Notes under the pieces: model-generated | The model's database searches: none | Seen by the model: the letters and a program-made list of their open reading frames with translations, nothing else | Told to the model about the DNA's origin: nothing | Translations under genes and position numbers: made by a program | In this document: piece after piece, positions 27,103 to 37,595 of the stretch | Layout: each line of letters opens with the position of its first letter | How positions within the stretch are numbered: position 1 is the stretch's first letter | Assembly (NCBI GenBank): GCA_038380795.1 | Contig: CM076269.1 | Span: 5,394,001-5,458,000 of the forward strand | From: Pyrocephalus nanus | Lineage: Eukaryota; Chordata; Aves; Passeriformes; Tyrannidae | Length of the DNA stretch: 64,000 nucleotides | Direction of reading: 5' to 3'

Positions 27103-29523
27103 CTGCACCAGGAAAGAAACACAACACACAATCAGGAATCACATAAACATCATTATATATGCTCAGGTCTCAAGAGTCTCAAGCCATGGCAAGGCACTGT
27201 TGTGCTGGGCTTCACATGAGCACACAGCAAGGGCACACCCCTGCACATTATAAATTTAAAGTACAGTGTTTTGCCCAGCACTCCCATAATTTTACTGTGT
27301 TCACTAGTTCCTGCTGTTATACCATTGGAGAACCACAACGAGTTTAGACATAAGTTACAGAATTACTCTTAATGGACAAGAATTATCACATTCCTAACCC
27401 AGATCAACACTTTGTTAAGACAGAGCACCACGACTGCAGCCACAAAAACACCAAGTGAAAGCAAATATTGGAACTGGTCTTAAAGGCATCCAAACAGGGC
27501 CCAACAGACCAGGAGCATGAAAAAGTATTTTCCACAGCTGAAATCAAGTCCCTTGATTTAATACACATGACATATCTGTGACCCTCACATTTCACATGCA
27601 AAAATGCCTGCTCGGAACTCAGAAAAGTTAAGCCACTTTAAAGTTTCAGACACCCAGAGTTTTGGACAAAGAAGCAAAATGGAAATAGACTTTGGTCTAA
27701 TTTTCCTCCCAACTCAGTGTCTCCCATTGTTCTTGGACCCTCCCTTTTCCATCAACACTTTGATTCCTGTAGATGTGGCTCATAATGAAACAGAACTCAC
27801 TCAGCAGGTGCTGATACTACAAAAACTGGCCAGTTGAAGGAAGCTCAGAACAACACAAGCTACACCTTTACTAAGTAACTACATAGTGATTAATTGTGCT
27901 TGTAAATGTTACACATCAAGAGAGATACAATTTTAAGAGGAAGAATGCCCAATTCTTTATGTTAGTCGTGTCAAATCAAGAGACAGATTATTTTATACTC
28001 ATTGTGTATTGCATTAACTGTATTGATTTCAAATGTAAGAAGTGAGTACCCTTACTTCACCTTTGCACTACTTTGCCACAATTCATCCTTAGCTGTCAGA
28101 GTTCCCTTTTCATCCCACCTAAAATAAAACTTTCAGTTTCATTTAATCTGAATTCTCCCCGAAGAGAGAGGAACTTAAAACCATTCCAACACCTTCTCAT
28201 TAAAATACATGAGCATTAATACTTTTAAAATGAACACCTGAAATTCTCCTCCATGATTACGACTAGGTAAGTAGGGAGAACCTTAATGGAGAGGAGAGCA
28301 CACAGCACTCCCTTCCCTCTCCTGTAGGAGAAATTAGCATATTTTAACACACATGCTGTGCACATGAGATCTTCTCCTGAAGCCTATCTATATTTCCCCA
28401 GGCACACATGTCTTTCTCTAAAATCATTAGCTGTCATTGAGAAAGAACTGTTATCATCCCCACTGGAAAGACAAAGGCAAACAACAGAAGTGTCCTGACC
28501 CAGCCACGAGTTAACAAGTAAGGGTAACATATTAGAACTGAAGGTGGCTTAAAAACCACCCTGTGATCTTTTTAATTTCTTGTTCAAGGACAAGATGCCT
28601 CCAAGGCAGCCACATAGATGAGGGGATATAACAGGCTGTATTTCACAGGGCTATCAAACAAATAAGTGGTGAGCCTTGTCAGGAACAACACCGAATATAC
28701 GCTGGTTATTGCACAAAAAAACATCTTCCCTCCTTCCACAACCAGTAGAGTGAAAGAGGATATTTAATGCTACTGACCACTGGCAGACAGTTCATATTTA
28801 AGAGTTTCCATCACAGCACAGCAGGAATGTGGCAGCAAAGTTATTTTAAACTCCATCACACATATTCTAAAGGAGAAAATTCCTTGCAATAGTACTTTGA
28901 GTCAAGTACTTAAAGCTTCTCCATCTCCTAGAGCACTTTTAAATTCAGGAGACACACAATTTTAAGTTCTGAGGGCCACTTACTAAGCAGCAAGCTGCTT
29001 ACTTTCTTCTATGTCTGACAACAATAACTCTCAGAAGACTGTCTCTCAATTAGCTCCTCTAACCCCCCACAGCTTCCTTGCTGGTCTAAACCAAACAGAA
29101 AAACTTCTCAGAAGACAACTTTTAATTTCATACAGATGCAAGATAAGCATTTCCTGCTCTTGCTCCACACCCCACAAACGATCACTCAGATAATCACATT
29201 TGTCACTGGGAAAAAACCTACACAACATACACCCATATTAGCAAGCAGCCTTGTTTGGATAAGTTAATCTAATTAAAAATGGTTTTAAAGTTTAAAGCAA
29301 GACTGATTTTTCTTCACTTTCCCTTCCTCTGTACTTTCAATGCTAAAATTAAAAGTCATTAAACTCCACTGCATTATCACATTTGACATAACATAAAATT
29401 TTTACCAGTGTTTTAACATTTGTTACCAGGAAGGTACTGAAAGGTGAGAGGAAATTCCTCATAGCTGTAAATGCCTTTTTGAAAGCATTAGGGACTACAG
29501 ATGGTGCATTCAAACCATGAAAT

Positions 29524-29605
29524 AATGTCATAAAATCACTTTGGTTGGAAAAGACCTTTAAGATCACCGTCAAGAAACTTTCAAGGGTCCAAGGCACCCA
29601 AACCA
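29524..29605 (-). mobile_element. CR1 LINE 3'-end fragment
   Basis: AAATCACTTTGGTTGGAAAA followed by GACCTTTAAGATCACC is the diagnostic reverse complement of the avian CR1 3' end. The piece is severely 5'-truncated and only about 80 bases can be assigned. Confidence 0.75.
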
Positions 29606-30304
29606 ACTGCCTGGGAAGCTGCCAAGACCAAAACCAAATACCTTTAGAAATGGAAGAGGTTCAGCTCTGCAAGTGTGTTTTGCCTTGCTTCCATCCAGCA
29701 CCTGGAAGGCATGAAGAGGAGCTCTGTTTTGGGGAAAAAGAAAAAAAAAAAAAAAGTTATCAGAGAATACACACCAATCTTTTCTGAGCTCGTCGTGAGA
29801 CACAAAATTATCCAAGGTAAGGAGGCTTTTAGAAGCAGGAGGCTCACAACAGGAAAAAACGAAACAAAACAAAAAAAAAAACCACACAGAGAAAGAAAAT
29901 AAACAAACAAACAAACCCTGCCACAGCCAAACCACCGCAGTGGCTTGTTTGCAAACAAACCTGACACCTCTCGAGGCCGGGTTTTGGCTATCGCGGGCAG
30001 TGCCGATGCCAGCAGCCGCGCTGCCACCGGGGCTGTCCCGCTGCCCCTCCCGCCTCGGAAGGTCACCCCGGCCGGGATAACACGCACCACAAACCACACC
30101 CCACGCGGAATTTCTGTGTTCCCCGTGGGAGGAGGGGGGCTCACGCTCCTCAGCTTTATTACAGGTGAAAAACGCACGAACTAAAAGACTTCTTTAGGGC
30201 GGTCACATCTAGGAGGAACACGCCCGTTCACCTTCTGCCCGCTCTTTTCCCTCTCCAGCGGAGAGCAGCAGCCGCCGCAGGAGTTTACAGACTCACCGCT
30301 CTTT

Positions 30305-30308
<4 letters not shown>

Positions 30309-30337
<29 letters not shown>
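30309..30337. repeat. Poly-A run (A29) inside the promoter CpG island
   Basis: 29 uninterrupted A on the plus strand, preceded by CTTTATTT. No retrocopy body is visible beside it. Its place inside a GC-rich island is unusual; long A/T runs exclude nucleosomes. Confidence 0.9.
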
Positions 30338-30338
<1 letters not shown>

Positions 30339-30491
30339 CATTAGGTGTGAAACGCAGCGGTTTAAACCTTCGGGGAAACAACTAAACCGGCTCCAGGCAG
30401 CACGAAACCCACCGCGTCCCCCCGGGGAGAGCCCCCAGAAGCCCTGGCGGGCGAGTCCCCCTCCCCGCTCCCACCCCCGCCCTGCCCTCAC

Positions 30492-30565
30492 CTCCGGGAC
30501 GGCGGCCGGGAGCGCGTCCGTGTGCGCGGGGCCGCGGGAGCGCGCCTGCACGCGCCACCTCCCCC
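30492..30565 (-). other. MKNK1: Candidate non-coding first exon of MKNK1
   Basis: The 3' boundary is a strong donor (CCCGGAG|gtgagg). The 5' boundary is only a guess from the GC-box and NRF1 positions. One frame is open through it, which means little at this GC content; no in-frame ATG is seen. Confidence 0.45.
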
Positions 30566-30599
30566 CCCCTCCTGCCTTCCCCGGGAGCGCGCCCGGCTG

Positions 30600-30611
30600 T
30601 GCGCGTGCGCG
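30600..30611. promoter_or_regulatory. NRF1-type site
   Basis: TGCGCGTGCGCG fits the NRF1 consensus (YGCGCRTGCGCR). It abuts the GC boxes, a common arrangement in housekeeping CpG promoters. Occupancy is not shown. Confidence 0.6.
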
Positions 30612-30628
30612 CGGGGCGGGGCGGGGCC
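30611..30628. promoter_or_regulatory. Tandem GC boxes (Sp/KLF type)
   Basis: GCGGGGCGGGGCGGGGCC holds three overlapping GGGGCGG-type cores, typical Sp1-family sites at a TATA-less start. Confidence 0.65.
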
Positions 30629-30715
30629 GCGCCTCCGCTGAGGGGGCGTTATGGGGGAGAGGGGAGCTCGGATCCGCCTTCCCCGGCGGATCGCGGTCTC
30701 TCCTCTTTTCCCGGG

Positions 30716-31240
30716 GAATCGTAGAATCGGTTTGGTTGGAAAAGGCCTCCTGAGGTTACCGAGTCCAGCCGGCGACCGATAACACCGCGCCAGCCAGCCC
30801 GGTCTCTCCTTTAAACACCTCCAGGGACGGTGACTCCACCGCCTCCCCGGGCAGCCCGTTCCGATGTCTTATCAGCCCTTCGGCGAAGAAGTTCCTCCTA
30901 ATGTTCAACCTACACCTGCCCTGGTGCAGCCTAAGACTATGTCTTTAATGGGGCATGGGAACGGTCTGCCCAGGGAGGTGGTGGATTCTCCATCCCTCTT
31001 TAAGAAGAGACTGGATATGGATGGCCCTTAGTGCCACAGTCTGGTAACTGTGGTGGTCGTGGATCGAGGGTTGGACTTGATGATCTCAGAAGTCCTTTCC
31101 AACCCATCTGATTCTATGATTCAATGTCCCTTTGTTCTGTCACTGGTTGCTTGGAGAAAAGACCAACCCTCCCCTGGCTGCAACATCCTTTCAGGGAGTT
31201 GCAGAGAGAAATAAGGTCTCCTCTGGCCCAAAGAGCTGCA
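30716..31240 (-). mobile_element. CR1 LINE fragment, interrupted by a second CR1
   Basis: The outer element starts GAATCGTAGAATCGGTTTGG and continues through the usual CR1 reverse-complement landmarks: TTCCTCCTAATGTTCAACCT, then, after the insertion, TTGTTCTGTCACTGGTTGCT and GAGAGAAATAAGGTCTCC. It is in minus orientation and 5'-truncated. It ends within about 100 bases of the MKNK1 GC boxes on the upstream side. The inner insertion occupies about 30944-31123. Confidence 0.88.
30944..31123 (+). mobile_element. CR1 LINE 3' fragment inserted into the older CR1
   Basis: Plus-oriented CR1 3' UTR: GCCCAGGGAGGTGGTGGATT, GGTTGGACTTGATGATCTCA, and the terminal TGATTCTATGATTC. ATGTC stands at both edges (30939-30943 and 31124-31128), consistent with a short target-site duplication, and the outer CR1 reads through if the insert is removed. 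Confidence 0.85.
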
Positions 31241-31852
31241 TCAGAGGGGCAGCAGCGTGAGAGCAGTGTGGCAAAGACGAACATTCTACTCAAATGCTTT
31301 TAAAAATATTTTTAAATAATTACTACTGAATCAGGCTTTTAATTTTGCCAGGTTTATCCCTATTTTAGGCTGGTTGTATTGCCTGCAAATCTATTTGTCT
31401 GGGAAAACTATCAGGTTCTCTTTTCCACAGAGACACAAGGCACCTGCTCTGCACAAGAGCTCCAAGAGAAAAAGGGATCACTAATAGCAGAAACCTTGCT
31501 TTGGAGTTTGCAGATGAGCCCTTCTTTCAGTTTTACGAAGAGAAGCTCTGATCTACTTCTCAGGCGTTAAAAAGGCTCAAGAAGAGATAGTTGTACTATT
31601 TCCCACCATAAAGTGAGCAGGAAGGTGGATTCGTTTGTCCAGATGGCAAGAAATAGCTCTTTTCCATATCAATTCAGATTGACATTTTATGAGGTTCTTC
31701 TCAGTTTGGGTGACATTTCAGTTCTCTGCTCATTTTAGGAGAGTAAATGAAAATATGTAAACTTAGTAAATTTAGAGTTTGTATTAAAAAGAAAAAAATG
31801 AGCAGATTGAAATCAAGTACAAGAAGAACTCCTGTGAGACACTACTCCCTAC

Positions 31853-32024
31853 CTTGTTTGTGATATAGTATCTTTTCCATAAGGATTTCAAACATCCATG
31901 GAGATGCTAGATTTTCTGGGAAGGGGGACATGTTGATGCCTAGAGATTGCAAGCATTGCAGCACTGTTGTGGCTACAGACACCAGAGCAGTAATCGGAAA
32001 CCTTGAAGCAGAATCTGAATAGGT
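31853..32024 (-). other. Unrecognised exon-like block, 172 nt
   Basis: A good acceptor (GATTTTTTTACAG) precedes and a donor AACAAG|gtaggg follows. The block is open for 57 codons, including RFPITALVSVATTVLQCLQS and SPWMFEILMEKILYHKQ. I do not recognise the peptide. It could be an exon of an unknown or decayed gene or chance; the open frame extends only slightly beyond the splice sites. Confidence 0.3.
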
Positions 32025-32646
32025 CTGTAAAAAAATCAAAGTATATTGCAAGTTACCAAGTTACCAAGACTTCAAAAGTCACATATAGATGCTCTAACTC
32101 ATTTTAGTTTGCATTTGCAAAGATCTGAGAATTCACACACAGTGTTAACCCGTTTCAACTGGGAGATGGTAACTGCCAAATGGCAAAGAGCCTGGAGGAC
32201 TACAGATGGCAAAGGGATATAGCTCTTTCCACCCACAGCACACCAGAAACCTGTTCAAGTTGCCATGAAGCAAGAGCAAATTCTTTTAGCTATACTGGCC
32301 CATACCTTTCCACTCTGCTGCCACATTTAGGATCAATAACTCAATATTTTTTGGAGGTTTTTCACCCAAAGCTGTTCAGTTCTGCTAGTGTTGGCTGTTG
32401 CATAACTGGCTCAAGTTGAAACACAAAGTGTAGCTTAGTTAATGAATTACAGCTTTAACCCATGAGCATCCCAGCACTGTAAGGTTTCCGTCTGGACACG
32501 CAGCTGGGTACCCACAACTATCAAAGCCACGAGCTCAGCAAATCCAAGGCAAGTTAAGACATATGCTAGCTGCTCTTGCTGCCTTCTCTGCCAAGGGGCC
32601 AGGAAGATGCACCCTAGTTTGAGAGCTGCCAATAACTCACCTGGGT

Positions 32647-33159
32647 TCAAAGGAAACAGCTCTGAAGGAGAGCAGTGCCTGAGACAGCTGAAGTCCACGG
32701 GTCCCAGAACAGGATGGGGTTACTGAACATCAGTAGCATCTTTGTGGTATCCTTTCCCAGGATGAAAGCATGCTTTCTTCTCTCCACCAACCTGGCAGTG
32801 GTATAAACAGCAGAAGCACTGGAGCCTGGATTCCTAGGGATGCACTTTTGTGCGTGTTGGTGCAGTGCTCTGATGTCCAATAAGGTGCAAGCCCAGGTGA
32901 ATATTTCTCCACAGCGAAACCCCTCCCAGCAGCTGTTCCCCACATGAATCTTTGGTAGTCCATCCAGGCTGAGGACACTCCTGTTTCCATCTCCCCTCAT
33001 GAAGGCCATTAGTAGTCTTTGTGCTCCACTAGCTGCCCACCTGTTTCCATGACACCAAAACCTTTTCTCCTTGAAGAGTTCAGGACTTATGCCTGCACAT
33101 CTTCCCTTCTTCTGTTCCACTTGAATGGAAGTAAAGGGTAAACTGCAAGAGTAGCTCAA
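32647..33159 (-). pseudogene. Unrecognised 170-codon open frame, possible decayed exon
   Basis: This is among the longest open frames in this intergenic interval: 170 codons ending in TGA, then ACC CAG and a strong donor (CCCAG|gtgagt at 32641). If spliced to the block at 32024-31853 the same frame continues in phase 0 with only that TGA between, so the pair resembles a gene remnant with one stop. Readable stretches include GNRWAASGAQRLLMAFMRG and LVERRKHAFILGKDTTKMLL. No family is recognised, and a chance frame cannot be excluded. Confidence 0.25.
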
Positions 33160-36100
33160 ATCCGTGCCACCACATTCAGACTCTCAACATCTAGGCCTGT
33201 ATCAGCTCAGGGGAGGTCATCTCAAGCTCTGGTAGAGTGTTTTCAAATTGAATTCATCATGATTTTTAATTCCCACCCGTTGCTCCTTGAACCACCTTTC
33301 TCCGCTCGGTTAAAGGGCTCTTACACAACACAGCATCTTCTGCCTGTGAAAGCAGGCTCTGTTCTCAAAGCAAAGTGAGCTGTTGGTTTTCTGTCCCTTT
33401 TGTTACTTGCAAGATATCCCAGCTGTACAAGACACTTAACAAGAGGGCAAATCTTGTTTCAATCTAGTCTGCTATAAAGCAGGAGGGGAAAAAAAAAAAA
33501 AAAGTATTTTGTTTTTCATTTTGTAGTTTTCAATAGAATAGGCATGGTATTTCTAGGAAATGTTTATGCTAATATTTCAGTCCCATGAAAAATGGAGAAA
33601 AAAGCACTCCCTCAAACAGTATAATTGGTTTATTAACTACAATAAGTAGTTCTTCCACATGACTTTTCTTTTTATTTTTTTTTTTAATAGCTTTGCAAGT
33701 ACATGTCTGCTTTTTACCCATGTAGCAGAGAAGAGAAGGAGCCATCTGTCCTGGCCGTTGGGCAAAATAAGGAGTAATTACCCAAGCCAGTTTTGGTTTA
33801 GCAGTGTTACAAATGGATCACAGTACTTTTGCCTGTGTTTTCCTACTGAAATTATTTCAAGCCTTGGCTAGAATCATTCTGCTCTTATCTGCTCAAAGCC
33901 AAGCACCTGAATCTATATTTAAGCACCTGCAATCTAGTCTGCTTTTCAGGACACACAGCATGTACTGTTCCCTCTGTTGTTCAAGGAATTTGTGCAGGCT
34001 CAGTTTCTCTGAAAATTTAGGCAATTAAACCCAGAAAGAGGCTTATGCAATCACATTTTCCAGGATCAAGCATGTGTCATTCTTTTGTGAATGTCCCTTC
34101 TCCACTCCCACCCCATTCCCTAAAAAAAAATACCCCCCAAAAAAAGAGAGAAAGCACTGTTTCTTTCAGAAAACCTTATGATTCATTATCAGTAGCGCTG
34201 GATATCTCTACCCCTAGAGACCACATTTCAGTGTTCTGTCTGGCAAAGCTGTTCACAGCAGAGGGCAGGGGAAAATTCTCAAAATGGACATTAAAATTTT
34301 CCGTGTGGATGTGAATACCAGGCTGACAGCTGCTTTTTCTGTAGCCAAATCCATGAGGAGTACTTGCACCTTCACACAGTGCCAGCCCACTGCCCACTGG
34401 GACAGAGATCCTGAACTGACTCTATTTAATGGAGAGTCTGAGTAACGTGGGACCTGGAAAACATGTGGCTTTCTGGAGATAAACAAACCAAACCTTCTGG
34501 AAACAAGCAGAAAAACGTCTGTGTCTGCTGTGCAAGCTGATCATTAGAGGCTGTCACTGTGCACCCCTGAACTGCCCTACATACCTCAAACAGCTTCTCA
34601 GCAGCAGCAGTGACTTCTCCCAGTTCAGACTGAATTTCATCCTCAACAGTTCCTCACTGGACAACAGGAGTGAGGTCTGGTGATGTTTACACGTGGTGTT
34701 TTTATAATATATTCTTATTAGAATGAACAGGGCTAAGCTGTCTCATGCCCTGGGGTTCCTTGGGATATTACTCAAATGAGTAACATCTTTGGCCAAAGTT
34801 CTGAATGCTGCAGTTTTATCCTATGGCACTGTACATGCTACATCTATCTGAGCTGTCTAGAGGTTTAGGCAGTATTTATACACAGATAAAAAAGTCTTGG
34901 GGCTGGGGATGAGCAACACTCTCAGGAAATCCATTTCACAAAAGAGGGTTGATATCTTTGTCCTACCCAACTGGGTTCCTCAGATATGAGAGATGTTGCT
35001 GTACAAGTAATCAGAATTTTTCATTTCTTTTTAATCTGATTTACCCAAGGAAATAAAGCTCATGATTGTGCTGTGACAACTGTACCTTTAGTAATTCTGG
35101 AAGCAGTTTAGAAAAGGGAGACAGAGATCATTCACTGCCAGAGAGGCCTTTCCATCTCTCTCAAAGACACTGAGCTATTCCCCAGGTCCTCATCCATCTG
35201 AGTGCCTTCCAGCCTGGAGAGTTTAATGTTTGAGCACAACAGAGATGTTTATGAAGCAGAAAGCACTGAGATAAGTATCTGAGTCAAACTTCTCCTTTCG
35301 GGAGGCTGAAGTGTGCCTGTGAGGCTCCAACATCCCCAGAGCCTCAACAAACATCCCTGAGCAACTTGAAAGCAGGCAGGAACATTGGGATGCATTAAAT
35401 ATGCACATATCACTTGTTAGCCCCAGCTCCTCGAATGACTCATCTGCTCAGCTGGCTGCCAGGTGCCTGGGACTCATCTATCTCCATGCAAAATTCCTCG
35501 GCTCTTCTGATTAAAGGGAGATGTGCTACCACCAGGATTTTGTTTTTCTTCTCTGCAGCCACCCATTTCCTTTGGGACTGAACAGAAGGCTGTGGTGCTG
35601 GTCACCAGGTCAGATAGAGGCTGGCATGGGGCAGACACTGTGCTATGCCATATCTGCAGACGTTAGAGAATTCAGGAACAGCTTTGTATGGGAGAAAAAG
35701 GGCTTTGTGGAACAAAGTGCCACAGCGAAGGAACAAAGAGAGGGGGTGGGCTCACCCAGTAAGTGTATTGCCTTTGGCCAGGCATGGGCAGGGCTCAAGG
35801 CTGACCTACCCTGGCAGGAGACCCACTGGTAACCCACTGGGGTTGAGCCATGGGGTGGTCATGGGGGGTTTGCTGGTCTGAGTGGGGGCTCCTGTGTTTA
35901 AACTTGTCCATGCTAAAGCTGGACAGTCCTGGGTGAATGCTCACAGTAACCATGATGTGATCTGGCCTGAGGTGTACCTTCTGTCTTGGTAAAAGCTTGT
36001 AAAATATAAGAGAAGACTTTGGAAGAGAGAAAAAGGAGACAATTGGAAGCTATTTTTTCCAAAGGGCCAAAATCTGTCCATGCTGGAAGATGACCATGAA

Positions 36101-36444
36101 TCCACTCAGGATCAGAAAGGGATGAGATGAATTAATAACACCAGGTTAGGTTAACAACACTAATAACACTACAACATTCCTTGATTACCTTTTTAGAGGT
36201 GGGCTAACATTCAAAAGACTTTCTTGACTAGAGGCAAGAGTGTTTCTCTTGAACATGTACAGCTTTTACTTTCTGGGAGCTGATAGCTGTGCTAACACAG
36301 CCTAGTCAGCCAGATTCCCTCATGCAGGTCAGAGAAGGATAAATGACTCACAAATGTCAAGAAAACCTCCAAGCAAGCGTGTGGCATTCAGGACACTGTT
36401 GAAAAGAGACCCTGAGTCAGAGCTGAAATGCCAGTGGTGTGTGA

Positions 36445-36491
36445 GTTAGGGTTAGGGTTAGGGTTAGGGTTAGGGTTAGGGTTAGGGTTAG
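36445..36491 (+). repeat. Interstitial telomeric repeat (GTTAGG)n
   Basis: Seven perfect GTTAGG units (36445-36486) and a partial eighth, the vertebrate telomere hexamer in TTAGGG orientation on the plus strand. The units show no divergence. Flanking sequence is unique, so this is a short interstitial block rather than a chromosome end. Confidence 0.97.
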
Positions 36492-36756
36492 AAAAGACCT
36501 TTGAAATTCTTTTTAAATTGGTACTTGAGATGAGCCTGTGAGTTGATCTTTCAAAAAATAGTGTTTTCTCTTCCATGGAGGAAGCTCCATGGTGTGGAGG
36601 AGGTAAACAGGAAACAATCACAAAGCAACAGGGCTGAAATCCTCAGGCATGGGTTAAAAGTGCACTCCCCTTTCATAAGGCATGGTGCATAATAACCTGG
36701 TGGAATTCATTGCTGCAGGACAAGTGGAGGACAAAAATTAAAGCAGGCTTCTGAGC

Positions 36757-36766
36757 TTTATTTATT
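36757..36766 (-). terminator. MOB3C: Candidate distal poly(A) signals of MOB3C (overlapping AATAAA)
   Basis: Two overlapping AATAAA hexamers on the minus strand (36757-36762 and 36761-36766), followed by TTTAATTTTTGTCC, a plausible downstream element. This would give a 3' UTR of about 2.3 kb. Confidence 0.4.
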
Positions 36767-36834
36767 TATGGAAATTATTTACACCAAGTCTTGTTTAACC
36801 AGGGGAGGTTAATGCTTTCTCTCTGGGTGTCTGT

Positions 36835-37040
36835 TCAGTGACAGCACTATTCCTGTGGATTTTGGTTCCCGTTGTCTTATTTGAATCTCACAAGCTACAA
36901 ACTGTGGCTGTTGCTCACTGTCTCACCATCTTCCACAGTTGAGAAGACATTGATTTTGTCATCTTTGTACCTCACTTTGAAGTAGTTGTAGGCTGCTACT
37001 AGTTCATCCCTCAGCCCCCACTGCTGAGGCCGCTTCTCCA
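36835..37040 (-). mobile_element. Degenerate CR1 LINE fragment
   Basis: Conceptual translation on the minus strand reads LRDELVAAYNYFKVRYKDDK followed by NVFSTVEDGE, the familiar remnant peptide of the CR1 3' region (usual form like GDLIALYNYLKGGYSEDG). It is old and diverged and lies inside the inferred MOB3C 3' UTR if the distal poly(A) signals are used. Confidence 0.6.
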
Positions 37041-37595
37041 TAATTCCCAACCTTACCAGTTCCCAGAGGATGCTGTGCTTTGAGAACAGCCAGGCCTCAC
37101 TCCTCAGGAAGACAGAACTTCCTGATAGAGCTGTTGTTGTCTCTTGCCTCTGCTCCACAAGCAATTTGTGCCCATGGTTCTGATTTGTATGAAGAGGCAG
37201 GAACATGGATCCCAGGACCCACACACCTTTGCCCAAAGTAGTGAGTAAAGCTCACCACCATGTATCCCTGGTGAAATACCTTCAGGTGGGATTCTGGTGA
37301 AAAGTCTGCAAGGGGAGGATGCTGACCAGCAACACCAGCCTCTGCCAAGCCGCTTACTGAGTTGTAAACTGAGGTCTCAGCATGGCATTGAGATCCATCA
37401 GTGCAGCTCTCACGGAAAAACCACTCTTCAGGTTATCCTGGGTACTTTTTCATGATGCCTGTCTTACTACAGGTGAATCAGAGAAGAATGAAATATGCCA
37501 GGCTTATTAATGTCTCTTTAATTAGTAACAGAACAAATATGTTTGGACTTTGATTATTTTACAAAGAAAATGTTGGAATGATGTATCAGGTGGTT

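Larger units (their letters stand above)
23724..30491 (-). other. MKNK1: MKNK1 5' intron(s) between promoter and first coding exon
   Basis: No coding exon of a recognised family is visible here. Contents: A-rich runs near 23360-23420, a T17 run at 26024-26040, a possible MIR-like relic near 28430-28520 (TTATCATCCCCACTGG), a CR1 fragment at 29524-29605, and one well-bounded exon-like block at 27004-27102 described separately. Confidence 0.6.
29950..30715 (-). promoter_or_regulatory. MKNK1: CpG-island promoter of MKNK1
   Basis: CpG density rises sharply from about 29970 and peaks at 30480-30640, with GC boxes (30611-30628) and an NRF1-type palindrome (30600-30611). No TATA box is evident. Two strong minus-strand donors mark possible first exons: GGAG|gtgagg (exon end 30492) and AGCG|gtgagt (exon end 30297). 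Transcription probably starts between about 30500 and 30620. An A29 run at 30309-30337 lies just inside the transcribed side. Confidence 0.75.
31241..36438. other. Intergenic region between MKNK1 promoter and MOB3C 3' end
   Basis: No recognised gene. It contains the unexplained minus-strand block at 31853-33159, an A-run near 33489-33503 and scattered short open frames. The human interval between these genes is only a few kilobases, so the bird interval appears longer. Confidence 0.55.

Noticed and set aside
30303..30551. An 82-codon minus-strand frame at the MKNK1 start
   Set aside because: It begins with GTG, not ATG, and runs through the donor at 30491 into the intron and poly-A tract. 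It is kept only as a possible open leader frame.
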